A model generated the notes under the pieces. It ran no database searches and was not told where the DNA came from. It was given only the letters and a program-made list of their open reading frames with translations. This document shows, piece after piece, positions 1 through 6,409 of a DNA stretch of 9,763 bases (position 1 is the first letter of the stretch; every line of letters begins with the position of its first letter). Source of the DNA: an uncultured Rikenella sp. (GTDB taxonomy: Bacteria > Bacteroidota > Bacteroidia > Bacteroidales > Rikenellaceae). A program made the translations under genes and the position numbers. The DNA lies in the NCBI RefSeq assembly GCF_910577125.1, contig NZ_CAJTMN010000074.1, positions 1 through 9,763 of the forward strand. The letters run 5' to 3'.

Positions 1-25
1 AGTCCGAGAGTTGGGCCGCCGGCAG

Positions 26-60
26 CTTTAGGATGCGTAAGCATCCTCTAAAGTTTTTTT
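26..60 (+). terminator. Rho-independent terminator of a gene off the left edge
   Basis: The arms CTTTAGGATGC (26-36) and GCATCCTCTAAAG (41-53) pair around a GTAA loop with a two-base bulge, followed directly by seven T residues (54-60). This is a canonical intrinsic terminator read on the + strand, so a rightward gene probably ends near the left edge. One frame stops at TAG 29-31 inside the 5' arm, but too little of it is present to identify the gene or be sure of the frame. That gene would converge on the glucosaminidase gene. Confidence 0.75.
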
Positions 61-61
61 G

Positions 62-85
62 GTTCTTTTTGTTCACAAAAAGAAC
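62..85. terminator. Perfect 10-bp hairpin 26 bp beyond the glucosaminidase stop
   Basis: GTTCTTTTTG (62-71) and CAAAAAGAAC (76-85) form a perfect stem with a four-base loop. It lies 26 bp past the stop of the minus-strand glucosaminidase gene, so it may end or stabilise that transcript. No T tract follows it on the minus strand, so intrinsic termination there is uncertain. It is also close to the + strand terminator at 26-60 and could be a second terminator in series, or a dispersed hairpin repeat. Confidence 0.5.
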
Positions 86-111
86 AGTCCTCTCCAATAG
101 CAAGAAAAGAA

Positions 112-1053
112 TTAGCGTAAGCGGAGTTCCTGGCCGACCCGCGGCGGAAAATAACGGATCGTCGGATTCATCTTTTGGAGGCTGCGGAGCTTGATGCCGT
201 AGCGTTGGGCCACCGCGTGATACGAATCGCCCTGTTCGATCGTATGGATGCGGGTCAGAGCGGCCCGCTTGCGTTTCGGACTGATGTAGACCGCAGTGCC
301 CGCAGGGAGCGGGAACGCGCTGCTCAGGTCGTTGAGTCGGAGCAGCCGGCGGATCGGCATGTTGTACTGTTCGGCGATGGAGGCGAAACTTTCCCCCTCT
401 TCCGACACGATGTAGCGGACGCGGTTGTTCTGCTCGATGACATGTCGGTGAACCGGCTGTTGCTGTTGCGGCGATGAGGCGGCGGGAGTGTCGTCCGCGT
501 CCCGTCTCTCTTTGCGGTGGCCGAACAGGCCGCCCGGGCCGGCCGGACGATCCAGCAGATAGAGCCGGTTTTTCTCGATCAGGTCGATCAGCAGCTCCGG
601 ATATTTCGGATTGGTGGCATACCCCGCCTCTTTCAGACCGTAGGCCCAGCCCTTGTAGTCCGTCACGTCGAGTTCGAACAGCCGGGCATAGCGGGGCGAT
701 TCGGTCAGGAATTTCGAATGGTCGCGGTAGGAGTGTTCCGCGTTGCGGTATTTCCGGAAGCACTCCCCTTTCGCGTCGTCGTCGTGGTGGATCGTTTCGC
801 CGCGCCACGAACCTTTGCACTTGATTCCGAAGTGGTTGTTCCCCTCGACCGCCAGCCGGCTTCCGCCGTTGCCCGATTCGAGCAGCCCCTGGGCCATGGT
901 GATGCTGGCCGGGATGCGGTACTCTTTCATGGTGCGGATGGCCAGCTGCTTGTAGGTGTCGATATACTCCTGGGTGCTCATTTTGTATTGAGCGGCGGCG
1001 GTGGCCGGCAACAGCGGCAAAGCCAGGAACAACTGACGGGCGATTCGGTTCAT
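112..1053 (-). CDS. Secreted glucosaminidase (GH73-like) with two LysM repeats
   Basis: This 313-residue protein is a probable peptidoglycan hydrolase that cuts beta-1,4 linkages next to N-acetylglucosamine and acts outside the cytoplasm. Residues 1-21 form a signal peptide: a basic start, a hydrophobic core and a likely cut after ATAAA. A glucosaminidase/FlgJ-type domain spans about 25-168. It carries the AQGLLESGNG motif with candidate catalytic Glu59, the NNHFGIKC segment, and the GYATNPKYPELL segment typical of the family. A low-complexity Ser/Gln-rich linker (about 185-205) leads to two LysM-type repeats at about 212-257 and 268-313, which should bind peptidoglycan. The ATG at 1051-1053 is chosen because it begins the signal peptide and lies just downstream of a good promoter. 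The upstream in-frame codon would place the promoter inside the gene. It is transcribed away from the DUF4254 gene. The exact glycosidic specificity is inferred from the family. Confidence 0.9.
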   Translation of the reverse strand: MNRIARQLFLALPLLPATAAAQYKMSTQEYIDTYKQLAIRTMKEYRIPASITMAQGLLESGNGGSRLAVEGNNHFGIKCKGSWRGETIHHDDDAKGECFRKYRNAEHSYRDHSKFLTESPRYARLFELDVTDYKGWAYGLKEAGYATNPKYPELLIDLIEKNRLYLLDRPAGPGGLFGHRKERRDADDTPAASSPQQQQPVHRHVIEQNNRVRYIVSEEGESFASIAEQYNMPIRRLLRLNDLSSAFPLPAGTAVYISPKRKRAALTRIHTIEQGDSYHAVAQRYGIKLRSLQKMNPTIRYFPPRVGQELRLR

Positions 1054-1077
1054 GCCTGAGTGAGGGAATGTGTCGTG

Positions 1078-1108
1078 CAAATGTAGAAAAACGAGGCTTT
1101 CCGGCAAA
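1078..1108 (-). promoter_or_regulatory. Bacteroidota-type promoter for the glucosaminidase gene
   Basis: Read on the minus strand, TTTG (1105-1108) is followed after 19 bases by TACATTTG (1078-1085). This matches the Bacteroidota sigma-70 consensus TTTG-N19-21-TAnnTTTG. Transcription should begin near 1070, leaving a leader of roughly 15-20 bases before the ATG at 1053. It overlaps the region of the divergent DUF4254 promoter. Confidence 0.7.
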
Positions 1109-1124
1109 AAATGTTTTATCTTTG
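1098..1124 (+). promoter_or_regulatory. Probable promoter for the DUF4254-GT9 operon
   Basis: TATCTTTG at 1117-1124 fits the Bacteroidota -7 element TAnnTTTG. The only upstream candidate, TTTC at 1098-1101, is imperfect and closely spaced (15 bases), so the -33 element is weak or absent. A start of transcription near 1130 would put the ATG at 1154 after a short leader containing GGAGA (1146-1150). Confidence 0.5.
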
Positions 1125-1153
1125 CGTGCGCAACGAAAATGGTTTGGAGAAAA

Positions 1154-1756
1154 ATGTTTACGGCACGCTGTAACGAAATATTTCGCCGGGCGATAGAGGA
1201 TTATCATCGTCACGATCAGGTGGATACGCCGATCGAGAATCCGTATGCCGCGGGGGAGGTCGAGCACCTGTTATATGCCAAGAATTGGATCGACACCGTG
1301 CAGTGGCATCTGGAGGATATTATCCGTGATCCGGAGATCGATCCGGCGACGGCGCTGACCATCAAACGGCGGATCGATGCCTCGAATCAGGAGCGGACGG
1401 ATATGGTGGAGTATATCGACAGCTATTTTCTGGATAAATACAAGACGGTTACGCCGGCTGCGGATGCGCGGATCAATACCGAGACACCGGCATGGGCGGT
1501 GGATCGGTTGTCGATTTTGGCCCTAAAGATCTATCACATGGAGCAGGAGGCGGTGCGCCAGGGGGCTTCGGCGGAGCATCGCGAAGCCTGCGGGCGGAAG
1601 CTGGAGGTGCTGCGGGTGCAGCGGGAAGACCTCTCGCAGGCGATCGAAGAGCTGCTGGCGGATATCGAGGCGGGACGAAAATACATGAAACTCTATAAAC
1701 AGATGAAGATGTACAACGATCCGGCTTTGAACCCGGTGTTGTATGCTCAAAAATAG
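1154..1756 (+). CDS. DUF4254 family protein
   Basis: This 200-residue protein belongs by sequence pattern to DUF4254, a Bacteroidota family often found beside glycosyltransferases. Its biochemical role is not established to my knowledge. It appears soluble and mainly alpha-helical, with no signal peptide or membrane segment. Family-like blocks are KNWIDTVQWHLEDIIRDP (43-60), ERTDMVEYIDSYFLDKY (about 80-96), ETPAWAVDRLSILALKIYHM (109-128) and a basic C-terminus with RKYMKLYKQMKMYNDP. The region at about 130-175 is charged and probably coiled. The ATG at 1154 is preferred because GGAGA lies four bases before it, and the protein then begins with the usual family-like N-terminus. An ATG at 1139 is in frame but crowds the predicted transcription start. 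The GT9 gene starts 24 bp after the stop, so the two are probably one operon. A role in LPS or other surface-glycan assembly is inferred only from that link. Confidence 0.85.
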   Translation: MFTARCNEIFRRAIEDYHRHDQVDTPIENPYAAGEVEHLLYAKNWIDTVQWHLEDIIRDPEIDPATALTIKRRIDASNQERTDMVEYIDSYFLDKYKTVTPAADARINTETPAWAVDRLSILALKIYHMEQEAVRQGASAEHREACGRKLEVLRVQREDLSQAIEELLADIEAGRKYMKLYKQMKMYNDPALNPVLYAQK

Positions 1757-1780
1757 ACCCTCTACTACTCTACTCCGAAC

Positions 1781-2848
1781 GTGAAGGCCGTGCCGAAGAA
1801 AATACTGGTGATCCGTTCCTCAGCCATGGGGGATGTGGCGATGACTGCGCCGGTGCTGGCGCAGGTGGCGGAGGCATATCCGGAGGTGGAGATCGTTTTG
1901 CTGACACGGCGGTTCTACGAGCCTTTTTTCGACGGAATCGACCGGCTGACGATTCATAATATAAATATCGACCAGGGGCAGGCGCATCGGGGAGTCAAAG
2001 GGTTGGTGCGGCTGTTCCGGGAGTTGCGGCGGAGTTGTCCGGGGGTGGAGATGGTGATCGACCTTCAGGACAAGATCTATTCCAAGCTTTTGCGGAAATT
2101 TTACCGGCTGGCGGGGGTGCGTACTTTCCATATCGACAAAGGGCGGGTGGAGAAGAAACACCTGACGGCCGCTCCGGGCAAGGGGAAGGTGATGAGGCAG
2201 TTGCGGACAAGTATCGATCGGTATGCGGATGTCTTCCGGCAGGCGGGATTCGAGTTGGGGACGGTACCGGCGGAGCTCTCTTTTTATCGCCGGGAGCGGG
2301 TGGTGCCGGCGGGTTTGGGCTTTTCGAAGGCGGCGGGGGGTGTGTGGATCGGGATTGCGCCGTTTGCGCAACATCAGGGCAAGGTCTATCCGCTGGAGAA
2401 GATGCAGGAGGTGATGCGGATGGCGGGGGAACGGTGGCGGCAGGCGAGGATGTTTATTTTCGGGGGCGGAGAGGAGGAACGGAGGCTGGCGGAACGGGCC
2501 GTGGCGGAGGAGCCTTCCGGGCGTGCGGTGTCGGTCGTCGGGCGGTTCAGCCTGCGGGAGGAGATGGACCTGATGGCGAATCTGGATCTGATGGTGTCGA
2601 TGGACTCGTCGGCTATGCATATGGCGTCGCTGGTGGGGGTGCCGGTGGTCTCAGTGTGGGGGGCGACGCATCCGTATGCGGGATTTCTGGGGCTGGGACA
2701 GGCGGCGGAGGATGCGGTGGGGTTGGAGATGGATTGTCGGCCGTGTTCGGTCTACGGACACAAGGTTTGCTGGCGGGGGGATTATGCCTGCATGAACGAT
2801 CTGGCGCCTGAGGCGGTCTTCGAGCGGATGGTGAGGCGGTTGGGATGA
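1781..2848 (+). CDS. Glycosyltransferase family 9 (heptosyltransferase-like)
   Basis: This 355-residue protein is probably a GT-B fold enzyme that moves a sugar, heptose-like in characterised relatives, from a nucleotide donor to the LPS core on the cytoplasmic face of the inner membrane. Features are the N-terminal ILVIRSSAMGDVAMTAPVL block with conserved Gly17-Asp18, DLQDKIYSKLLRKF at about 94-107, IGIAPFAQHQGKVYPLEKM at 190-208, the GGGEEE donor-domain loop at 228-233, and the DSSAMHMASLVGVPVVSVWG block at 275-294. Four C-terminal cysteines (319, 322, 330, 337) make a CRPCS...CWRGDYAC cluster, possibly metal-binding. The start is GTG at 1781; another GTG at 1790 would shorten the protein by three residues. 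No ATG occurs before the conserved core. It follows the DUF4254 gene closely and ends before a perfect hairpin. The reading strand is unusually G-rich, with many G-ending codons. The sugar and acceptor cannot be told from sequence. Confidence 0.88.
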   Translation: MKAVPKKILVIRSSAMGDVAMTAPVLAQVAEAYPEVEIVLLTRRFYEPFFDGIDRLTIHNINIDQGQAHRGVKGLVRLFRELRRSCPGVEMVIDLQDKIYSKLLRKFYRLAGVRTFHIDKGRVEKKHLTAAPGKGKVMRQLRTSIDRYADVFRQAGFELGTVPAELSFYRRERVVPAGLGFSKAAGGVWIGIAPFAQHQGKVYPLEKMQEVMRMAGERWRQARMFIFGGGEEERRLAERAVAEEPSGRAVSVVGRFSLREEMDLMANLDLMVSMDSSAMHMASLVGVPVVSVWGATHPYAGFLGLGQAAEDAVGLEMDCRPCSVYGHKVCWRGDYACMNDLAPEAVFERMVRRLG

Positions 2849-2879
2849 TGGGGGGATAGATAGATTATCAGCCAATAGG

Positions 2880-2915
2880 ATCGGGCCGGTTTTCAGAAAT
2901 GAAAACCGGCCCGAT
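2880..2915. terminator. Perfect 15-bp hairpin between convergent genes
   Basis: ATCGGGCCGGTTTTC (2880-2894) pairs exactly with GAAAACCGGCCCGAT (2901-2915) around a six-base loop. It lies between the ends of the rightward GT9 gene (2848) and the leftward phosphofructokinase gene (2951), so it probably serves as a bidirectional terminator. Neither side has a clear T tract, so transcript-end stabilisation or a factor-assisted stop is also possible. Confidence 0.75.
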
Positions 2916-2950
2916 TGCTGCTTAGTAAAGGTCATGTGGAGAACAATCCC

Positions 2951-4174
2951 CTACCGTTCCCATTCGAGAATCTTGTAGAAGTCGTACTCTTCCGGATCAT
3001 CGACATATTTCGATGCCCCTTTGTAGTCCTCCCGGGTAATGTAGTGCAAGTTGTTCTGGATAATCTGCTGCACTTTCCGGGATTCCACATCCACCAGACG
3101 CGGCATGATTTTGCCGTCCTTGTCCGCCACGCTGTCCATGAAGAGCGGTTCGACCGAGCCGTCGCGCCCTACGGTCACCATACACCCCGAGTGCCCCGCC
3201 TTGTAGAGCTCGTATACGCCCAACCCCAACTGGGTGGCATACGAGAGGTCGTAGGCGATCGGCCGGCAGCAGCGCAATTCGTATCCCATCTCGTTCGGAC
3301 GGCTCTTGACCTTGATGCGCAAGGTCTTGAGCTTCTGCTGTACGAGCATGTTGAAGATGTGCGATTTGCTGACGTTCCCCAGCTCCGGGTGTCCGTGTTC
3401 GTCGTAGGTGAACTGGACGCCGGTGTTGATGATCTCCTCGTCGTTCATGAAGTGGAAGACGCCTTCCGAAATCACCGCCACGCCGTACGGAATCCCCATC
3501 AGTCTGCGTTTCACCATCGACGAGATCACCAGCCGGGCGATCTTGTCGAACGTGATCGGGGTCTTGTTGAACATTTCGGGGATGACGATCATCGGATAGT
3601 GGCAGGCCGAGCCGATCCCGAATGCCAGGTGCCCGGCCTCGCGCCCCATGGCGGAGACGACGAACCAGTTTCCGCTCGTTCTCGCATCTTCATAAAGGGT
3701 GGTGGCCAGTTTCACCCCCTCTTCCTTCGCGGAGTTATACCCGAAGGTCGGATAGCCGGCCGGCAGCGGAAGGTCGTTGTCGATGGTCTTCGGCACGTGG
3801 ATGCTCGATACGTCGAGCCCTTTGCTTTTCAGGAATTTGGTCAGCCGGTTGGCGGTCGAGGCGGTGTCGTCGCCGCCGATCGTGACGAGTACCTTGACGT
3901 TATAACGTTCGAAAAAGTCGGTGCGGAACTCCTTGTCGGCCGGTTTGTAGCGGCTCATCACCAGTGCGGAGCCTCCCCGGCAGTAGATATTGTCGGCGGT
4001 TTCGAAATCGAGGTAGACGAAGTCGGGTTCGTCGCTGACCAGACTCTTGTATCCGCCGTTGAGTCCGATCACCTGATATCCGTTCTGGCTGAAAATTTTG
4101 GTGACGGCGCTGATGACCGTATTGATTCCCGGCGCAGGGCCGCCGGCGCAGAGTATTGCGACTGAATTTTTCAT
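2951..4174 (-). CDS. pfp: Pyrophosphate-dependent 6-phosphofructokinase
   Basis: This 407-residue cytoplasmic enzyme interconverts fructose 6-phosphate and fructose 1,6-bisphosphate, probably using pyrophosphate as phosphoryl donor, and works in both directions. The N-terminal AILCAGGPAPGINTVI block is the phosphate-binding start of the family. GGDD at 100-103 has Asp where ATP enzymes usually have the Gly of GGDGS, a known mark of PPi specificity. PKTIDND at 128-134 holds the catalytic Asp and the Lys typical of PPi enzymes. AMGREAGHLAFGIG (175-188) is the substrate-binding MGR region. The ATG at 4172-4174 begins directly at the conserved N-terminus. It lies downstream of the aldolase gene for the next glycolytic step, with a hairpin between them. 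I see no TAnnTTTG element upstream, so its promoter is unclear and read-through from the aldolase gene is possible. PPi rather than ATP use is inferred from motifs. Confidence 0.93.
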   Translation of the reverse strand: MKNSVAILCAGGPAPGINTVISAVTKIFSQNGYQVIGLNGGYKSLVSDEPDFVYLDFETADNIYCRGGSALVMSRYKPADKEFRTDFFERYNVKVLVTIGGDDTASTANRLTKFLKSKGLDVSSIHVPKTIDNDLPLPAGYPTFGYNSAKEEGVKLATTLYEDARTSGNWFVVSAMGREAGHLAFGIGSACHYPMIVIPEMFNKTPITFDKIARLVISSMVKRRLMGIPYGVAVISEGVFHFMNDEEIINTGVQFTYDEHGHPELGNVSKSHIFNMLVQQKLKTLRIKVKSRPNEMGYELRCCRPIAYDLSYATQLGLGVYELYKAGHSGCMVTVGRDGSVEPLFMDSVADKDGKIMPRLVDVESRKVQQIIQNNLHYITREDYKGASKYVDDPEEYDFYKILEWER

Positions 4175-4202
4175 ATCCTGTGTTATTGGGTTTCGTTTTA
4201 AG

Positions 4203-4234
4203 CGAACGGCCCCAGTGAGGATTGGGGCCGTTCG
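4203..4234 (-). terminator. Hairpin between aldolase and phosphofructokinase genes
   Basis: CGAACGGCCCCA (4203-4214) pairs exactly with TGGGGCCGTTCG (4223-4234) around an eight-base loop. On the minus strand it sits about 40 bp past the aldolase stop and about 30 bp before the phosphofructokinase ATG. No T tract follows it. It may end or weaken read-through from the aldolase gene, or shield the 3' end of the aldolase mRNA and so set the ratio of the two enzymes. Confidence 0.7.
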
Positions 4235-4275
4235 GTGTGAGCAAGTCTCAGTTGTGTCGTGCGAAGGTGTACGGA

Positions 4276-5349
4276 CTACAAGACGTTTACGCAGTTCAGG
4301 TTATCGAAAGCGATCTTCATGCGTTCGATAATCGAGGTTTCGCCGGCCCGCAACCAGGCGCGCGGATCGTAGAATTTCTTGTTCGGTTTGTCGGCTCCTT
4401 CCGGATTCCCGAGCTGCCCCTGGAGGTAGGCTTCGTTTTTCTTGTAGTACTGACGAATCCCGTTCCAGAAAGCCCATTGGGTATCGGTGTCGATGTTCAT
4501 CTTGATGACGCCGTAGGAGATCGCTTCGGCGATCTTTTCCGGTTCGGAACCCGATCCGCCGTGGAAGACGAAGTTCACCGGCTTGTCCGTAGCGGTGTGC
4601 AAAGTCTTGTGGATGTATGCCTGAGAGTCGCGCAGGATCTTCGGTTCCAGCACCACGTTCCCCGGTTTGTAAACTCCGTGCACATTCCCGAACGAAGCGG
4701 CGATGGTGAAGTTCGGGCTGATCTTCATCAGGGTTTCGTAAGCGAGGCAGACGTCTTCCGGCTGGGTGTAGAGTTTCGACGAGTCGACGTGCGAGTTGTC
4801 CACCCCATCTTCTTCCCCGCCCGTGATCCCGAGTTCGATTTCGAGAGTCATCCCCATCTTGGCCATCCGGGTCAGGTATTTCGAGCAGATTTCGAGGTTC
4901 TCTTTCAGCGGTTCTTCGCTCAGGTCGAGCATGTGCGAGCTGAAGAGCGGCGTTCCGGTCTCGGCGAAGTGTTTTTCGCTGGCGTCCAGCAGGCCGTCGA
5001 TCCACGGCAGCAGTTTCTTAGCCGCATGGTCGGTGTGCAGGATAACCGGCACCCCGTAGGCCTTAGCCACCGTATGTACGTGTTTCGCCGCAGCGATAGC
5101 CCCCAGCACCTGTGCCTCCTGTCCTTCGAGCTTCAGCCCTTTGCCGGCTACGAAAGCGGCGCCGCCGTTCGAAATCTGGATGATGACCGGCGAGTTGACT
5201 GCCGCTGCCGATTCGAGCACGGCGTTGATGGTGTCGGTACCGGTCACGTTCACGGCCGGAATGGCGAACCCTTTTTCTTTGGCATAGGCGAACAGCTGCC
5301 CTACTTTGTCTCCGGTGAGCACACCGGCCGGAAATTTTTTGTCACTCAT
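4276..5349 (-). CDS. fbaA: Class II fructose-bisphosphate aldolase
   Basis: This 357-residue cytoplasmic zinc enzyme splits fructose 1,6-bisphosphate into dihydroxyacetone phosphate and glyceraldehyde 3-phosphate, and runs in reverse for gluconeogenesis. Length and sequence closely follow the E. coli FbaA type. HTDH at 105-108 supplies the first zinc ligand and catalytic Asp. IELGITGGEEDGVDNSH at 171-187 includes the active-site loop. NVHGVYKPGNV (from 222) supplies His224, FHGGSGS supplies His263, and NIDTDTQW at 285-292 binds the ketose phosphate. The C-terminus NKKFYDPRAWLRAGE is family-typical. The ATG at 5347-5349 gives the family's normal N-terminus. A longer open frame starting upstream adds unrelated residues and overlaps the thioesterase gene, so it is rejected. 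It has its own candidate promoter and a downstream hairpin. The following gene encodes the preceding glycolytic enzyme. Confidence 0.96.
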   Translation of the reverse strand: MSDKKFPAGVLTGDKVGQLFAYAKEKGFAIPAVNVTGTDTINAVLESAAAVNSPVIIQISNGGAAFVAGKGLKLEGQEAQVLGAIAAAKHVHTVAKAYGVPVILHTDHAAKKLLPWIDGLLDASEKHFAETGTPLFSSHMLDLSEEPLKENLEICSKYLTRMAKMGMTLEIELGITGGEEDGVDNSHVDSSKLYTQPEDVCLAYETLMKISPNFTIAASFGNVHGVYKPGNVVLEPKILRDSQAYIHKTLHTATDKPVNFVFHGGSGSEPEKIAEAISYGVIKMNIDTDTQWAFWNGIRQYYKKNEAYLQGQLGNPEGADKPNKKFYDPRAWLRAGETSIIERMKIAFDNLNCVNVL

Positions 5350-5399
5350 TATGTGTTGGATTTTGATTAGTTGATTGTGCGATGTTGGAAATCTCTCCT

Positions 5400-5434
5400 C
5401 AAATTTACGATTATTTTCCGATTCGGGCCATAAA
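5400..5434 (-). promoter_or_regulatory. Candidate promoter for the aldolase gene
   Basis: TAAATTTG read on the minus strand at 5400-5407 matches the -7 element TAnnTTTG, about 50 bp before the aldolase ATG. The best -33 candidate is TTTA at 5431-5434, spaced 23 bases, which is imperfect. It overlaps the 3' end of the upstream thioesterase gene, so aldolase could be transcribed both from here and by read-through. Confidence 0.5.
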
Positions 5435-5800
5435 TTTTTGCACATCGACGATAAAACGTGCGTGGGTACCCTTTCCGATCACGTTTCCGGAGGAGTCGGA
5501 TGCCGTGACGGCGAAGTCGATCCGCCTGCCGTCCGTATGGGTGACGGTCGCCGTCGCGGTCACGGTATCGCCTATGGCCGTTGCCCGCTCATGGGTGACG
5601 GTCAGAGAAATGCCGACGCTGCTTTCCGTCCCGGTCTCCAGAAACGGGGCGATGGCCCGCATGGCCGCCTGTTCCATCAGGGCGGTCATGGCCGGTGTCC
5701 CCAGTACCGGCAGGTCGCCGGAGCCTAAAGCGGCTGCGCTGTGCGCGTCGGTCACGATCAGGGTCGCGGTGTAGGAGGTGGCGGGTGGAATCGGTTGCAT
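5411..5800 (-). CDS. FlK-like hotdog-fold acyl-CoA thioesterase
   Basis: This 129-residue cytoplasmic protein resembles the fluoroacetyl-CoA thioesterase-like branch of the hotdog superfamily, which hydrolyses acyl-CoA thioesters. The segment VLGTPAMTALMEQAAMRAI (32-50) gives Thr35 and Glu43, and His70 lies in the VTHERAT segment. The Thr-to-Glu spacing of eight and a His about 35 residues after the Thr match the Thr42/Glu50/His76 triad of FlK. The C-terminal half (ATVTHTDGRRIDFAVTASD and GKGTHARFIVD) fits the remaining hotdog strands. The gene starts 6 bp after the glycosylase stop, so the two are almost surely co-transcribed. Fluoroacetyl-CoA itself is an unlikely natural substrate here; a small acyl-CoA housekeeping role is more plausible, but the substrate is unknown. 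Confidence 0.82.
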   Translation of the reverse strand: MQPIPPATSYTATLIVTDAHSAAALGSGDLPVLGTPAMTALMEQAAMRAIAPFLETGTESSVGISLTVTHERATAIGDTVTATATVTHTDGRRIDFAVTASDSSGNVIGKGTHARFIVDVQKFMARIGK

Positions 5801-5806
5801 AGTGTT

Positions 5807-6397
5807 TTAATGTGCGTGGTTTCGACTTTTGCAGCGACATCCTTCCAGATGGTCGTCCACAAAGCCGGTGGCTTGTAAAAAGGCGTAACAAATCGTGGAT
5901 CCGAAGAAACGGAATCCCCGTTTCCGCATATCCCGGCTCATGGCGTCCGATTCCGGCGAGGTGGCGGGAATTTCGGCCAAGGTCTCGAAATGGTTCACGA
6001 CGGGCAAGGGCCGGTCGTTGAAGAAAGAGAGGACGTACTGATAAAAACTTCCGAACTCTTCCTGAATGGCGATGAACCGTCGCGCATTCTCGATGGTGTG
6101 GCGAATCTTCAGCCGATTTCGAATAATCCCGCCGTGGTGCATCAAGCGTTCGACCTCCGTTTCCGGATCCATCCGGGCGACTTTCCCGACGTCGAAGCCG
6201 TGGAAAGCCTCCCGATACCCTTCCCGCTTGCGCAGGATGGTCAGCCACGACAAACCTGCCTGTGCGCTTTCGAGTACCAGAAATTCGAACAGAGTACGAT
6301 CGTCCGTAACAGGTCGCCCCCACTCCCGGTCGTGGTATTCGACGTAGAGCGGGTCTGTTCCGGCCCAGCCGCAACGGCCGTCGACGAGATTTTCCAT
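5807..6397 (-). CDS. tag: DNA-3-methyladenine glycosylase I
   Basis: This 196-residue protein removes 3-methyladenine from alkylated DNA, starting base-excision repair. It follows E. coli Tag along its whole length: CGWAGTDPLYVEYHDREWG near the start, LESAQAGLSWLTILRKRE at 42-59, GIIRNRLKI at 90-98, and KRGFRFFGSTICYAFLQATG at 159-178. The structural zinc site of Tag is preserved as Cys9, His22, His183 and Cys187 (Cys189 is nearby). Glu43 and Trp51 match the base-recognition residues. The ATG at 6395-6397 is 12 bp after the flavodiiron stop, and the thioesterase follows 6 bp after its own stop, so it sits inside an operon. DNA repair beside H2 and O2/NO enzymes suggests a loose stress-related set, but that is inference. 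Confidence 0.95.
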   Translation of the reverse strand: MENLVDGRCGWAGTDPLYVEYHDREWGRPVTDDRTLFEFLVLESAQAGLSWLTILRKREGYREAFHGFDVGKVARMDPETEVERLMHHGGIIRNRLKIRHTIENARRFIAIQEEFGSFYQYVLSFFNDRPLPVVNHFETLAEIPATSPESDAMSRDMRKRGFRFFGSTICYAFLQATGFVDDHLEGCRCKSRNHAH

Positions 6398-6409
6398 CTA
6401 TTGTGCGTC

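Noticed and set aside
1070..1153. N-terminal extension of the DUF4254 protein from 1070
   Set aside because: It would include both divergent promoters; the ATG at 1154 has a GGAGA ribosome site and starts the conserved region.
2915..4165. Long + strand open frame (about 416 codons) opposite the phosphofructokinase gene
   Set aside because: It mirrors a clear, fully conserved enzyme on the other strand and shows no recognisable domain; GC-rich genes commonly leave such antisense frames open.
5350..5445. N-terminal extension of the aldolase up to 5445
   Set aside because: The extra residues are unlike class II aldolases, overlap the thioesterase gene and cover the TAAATTTG promoter element.
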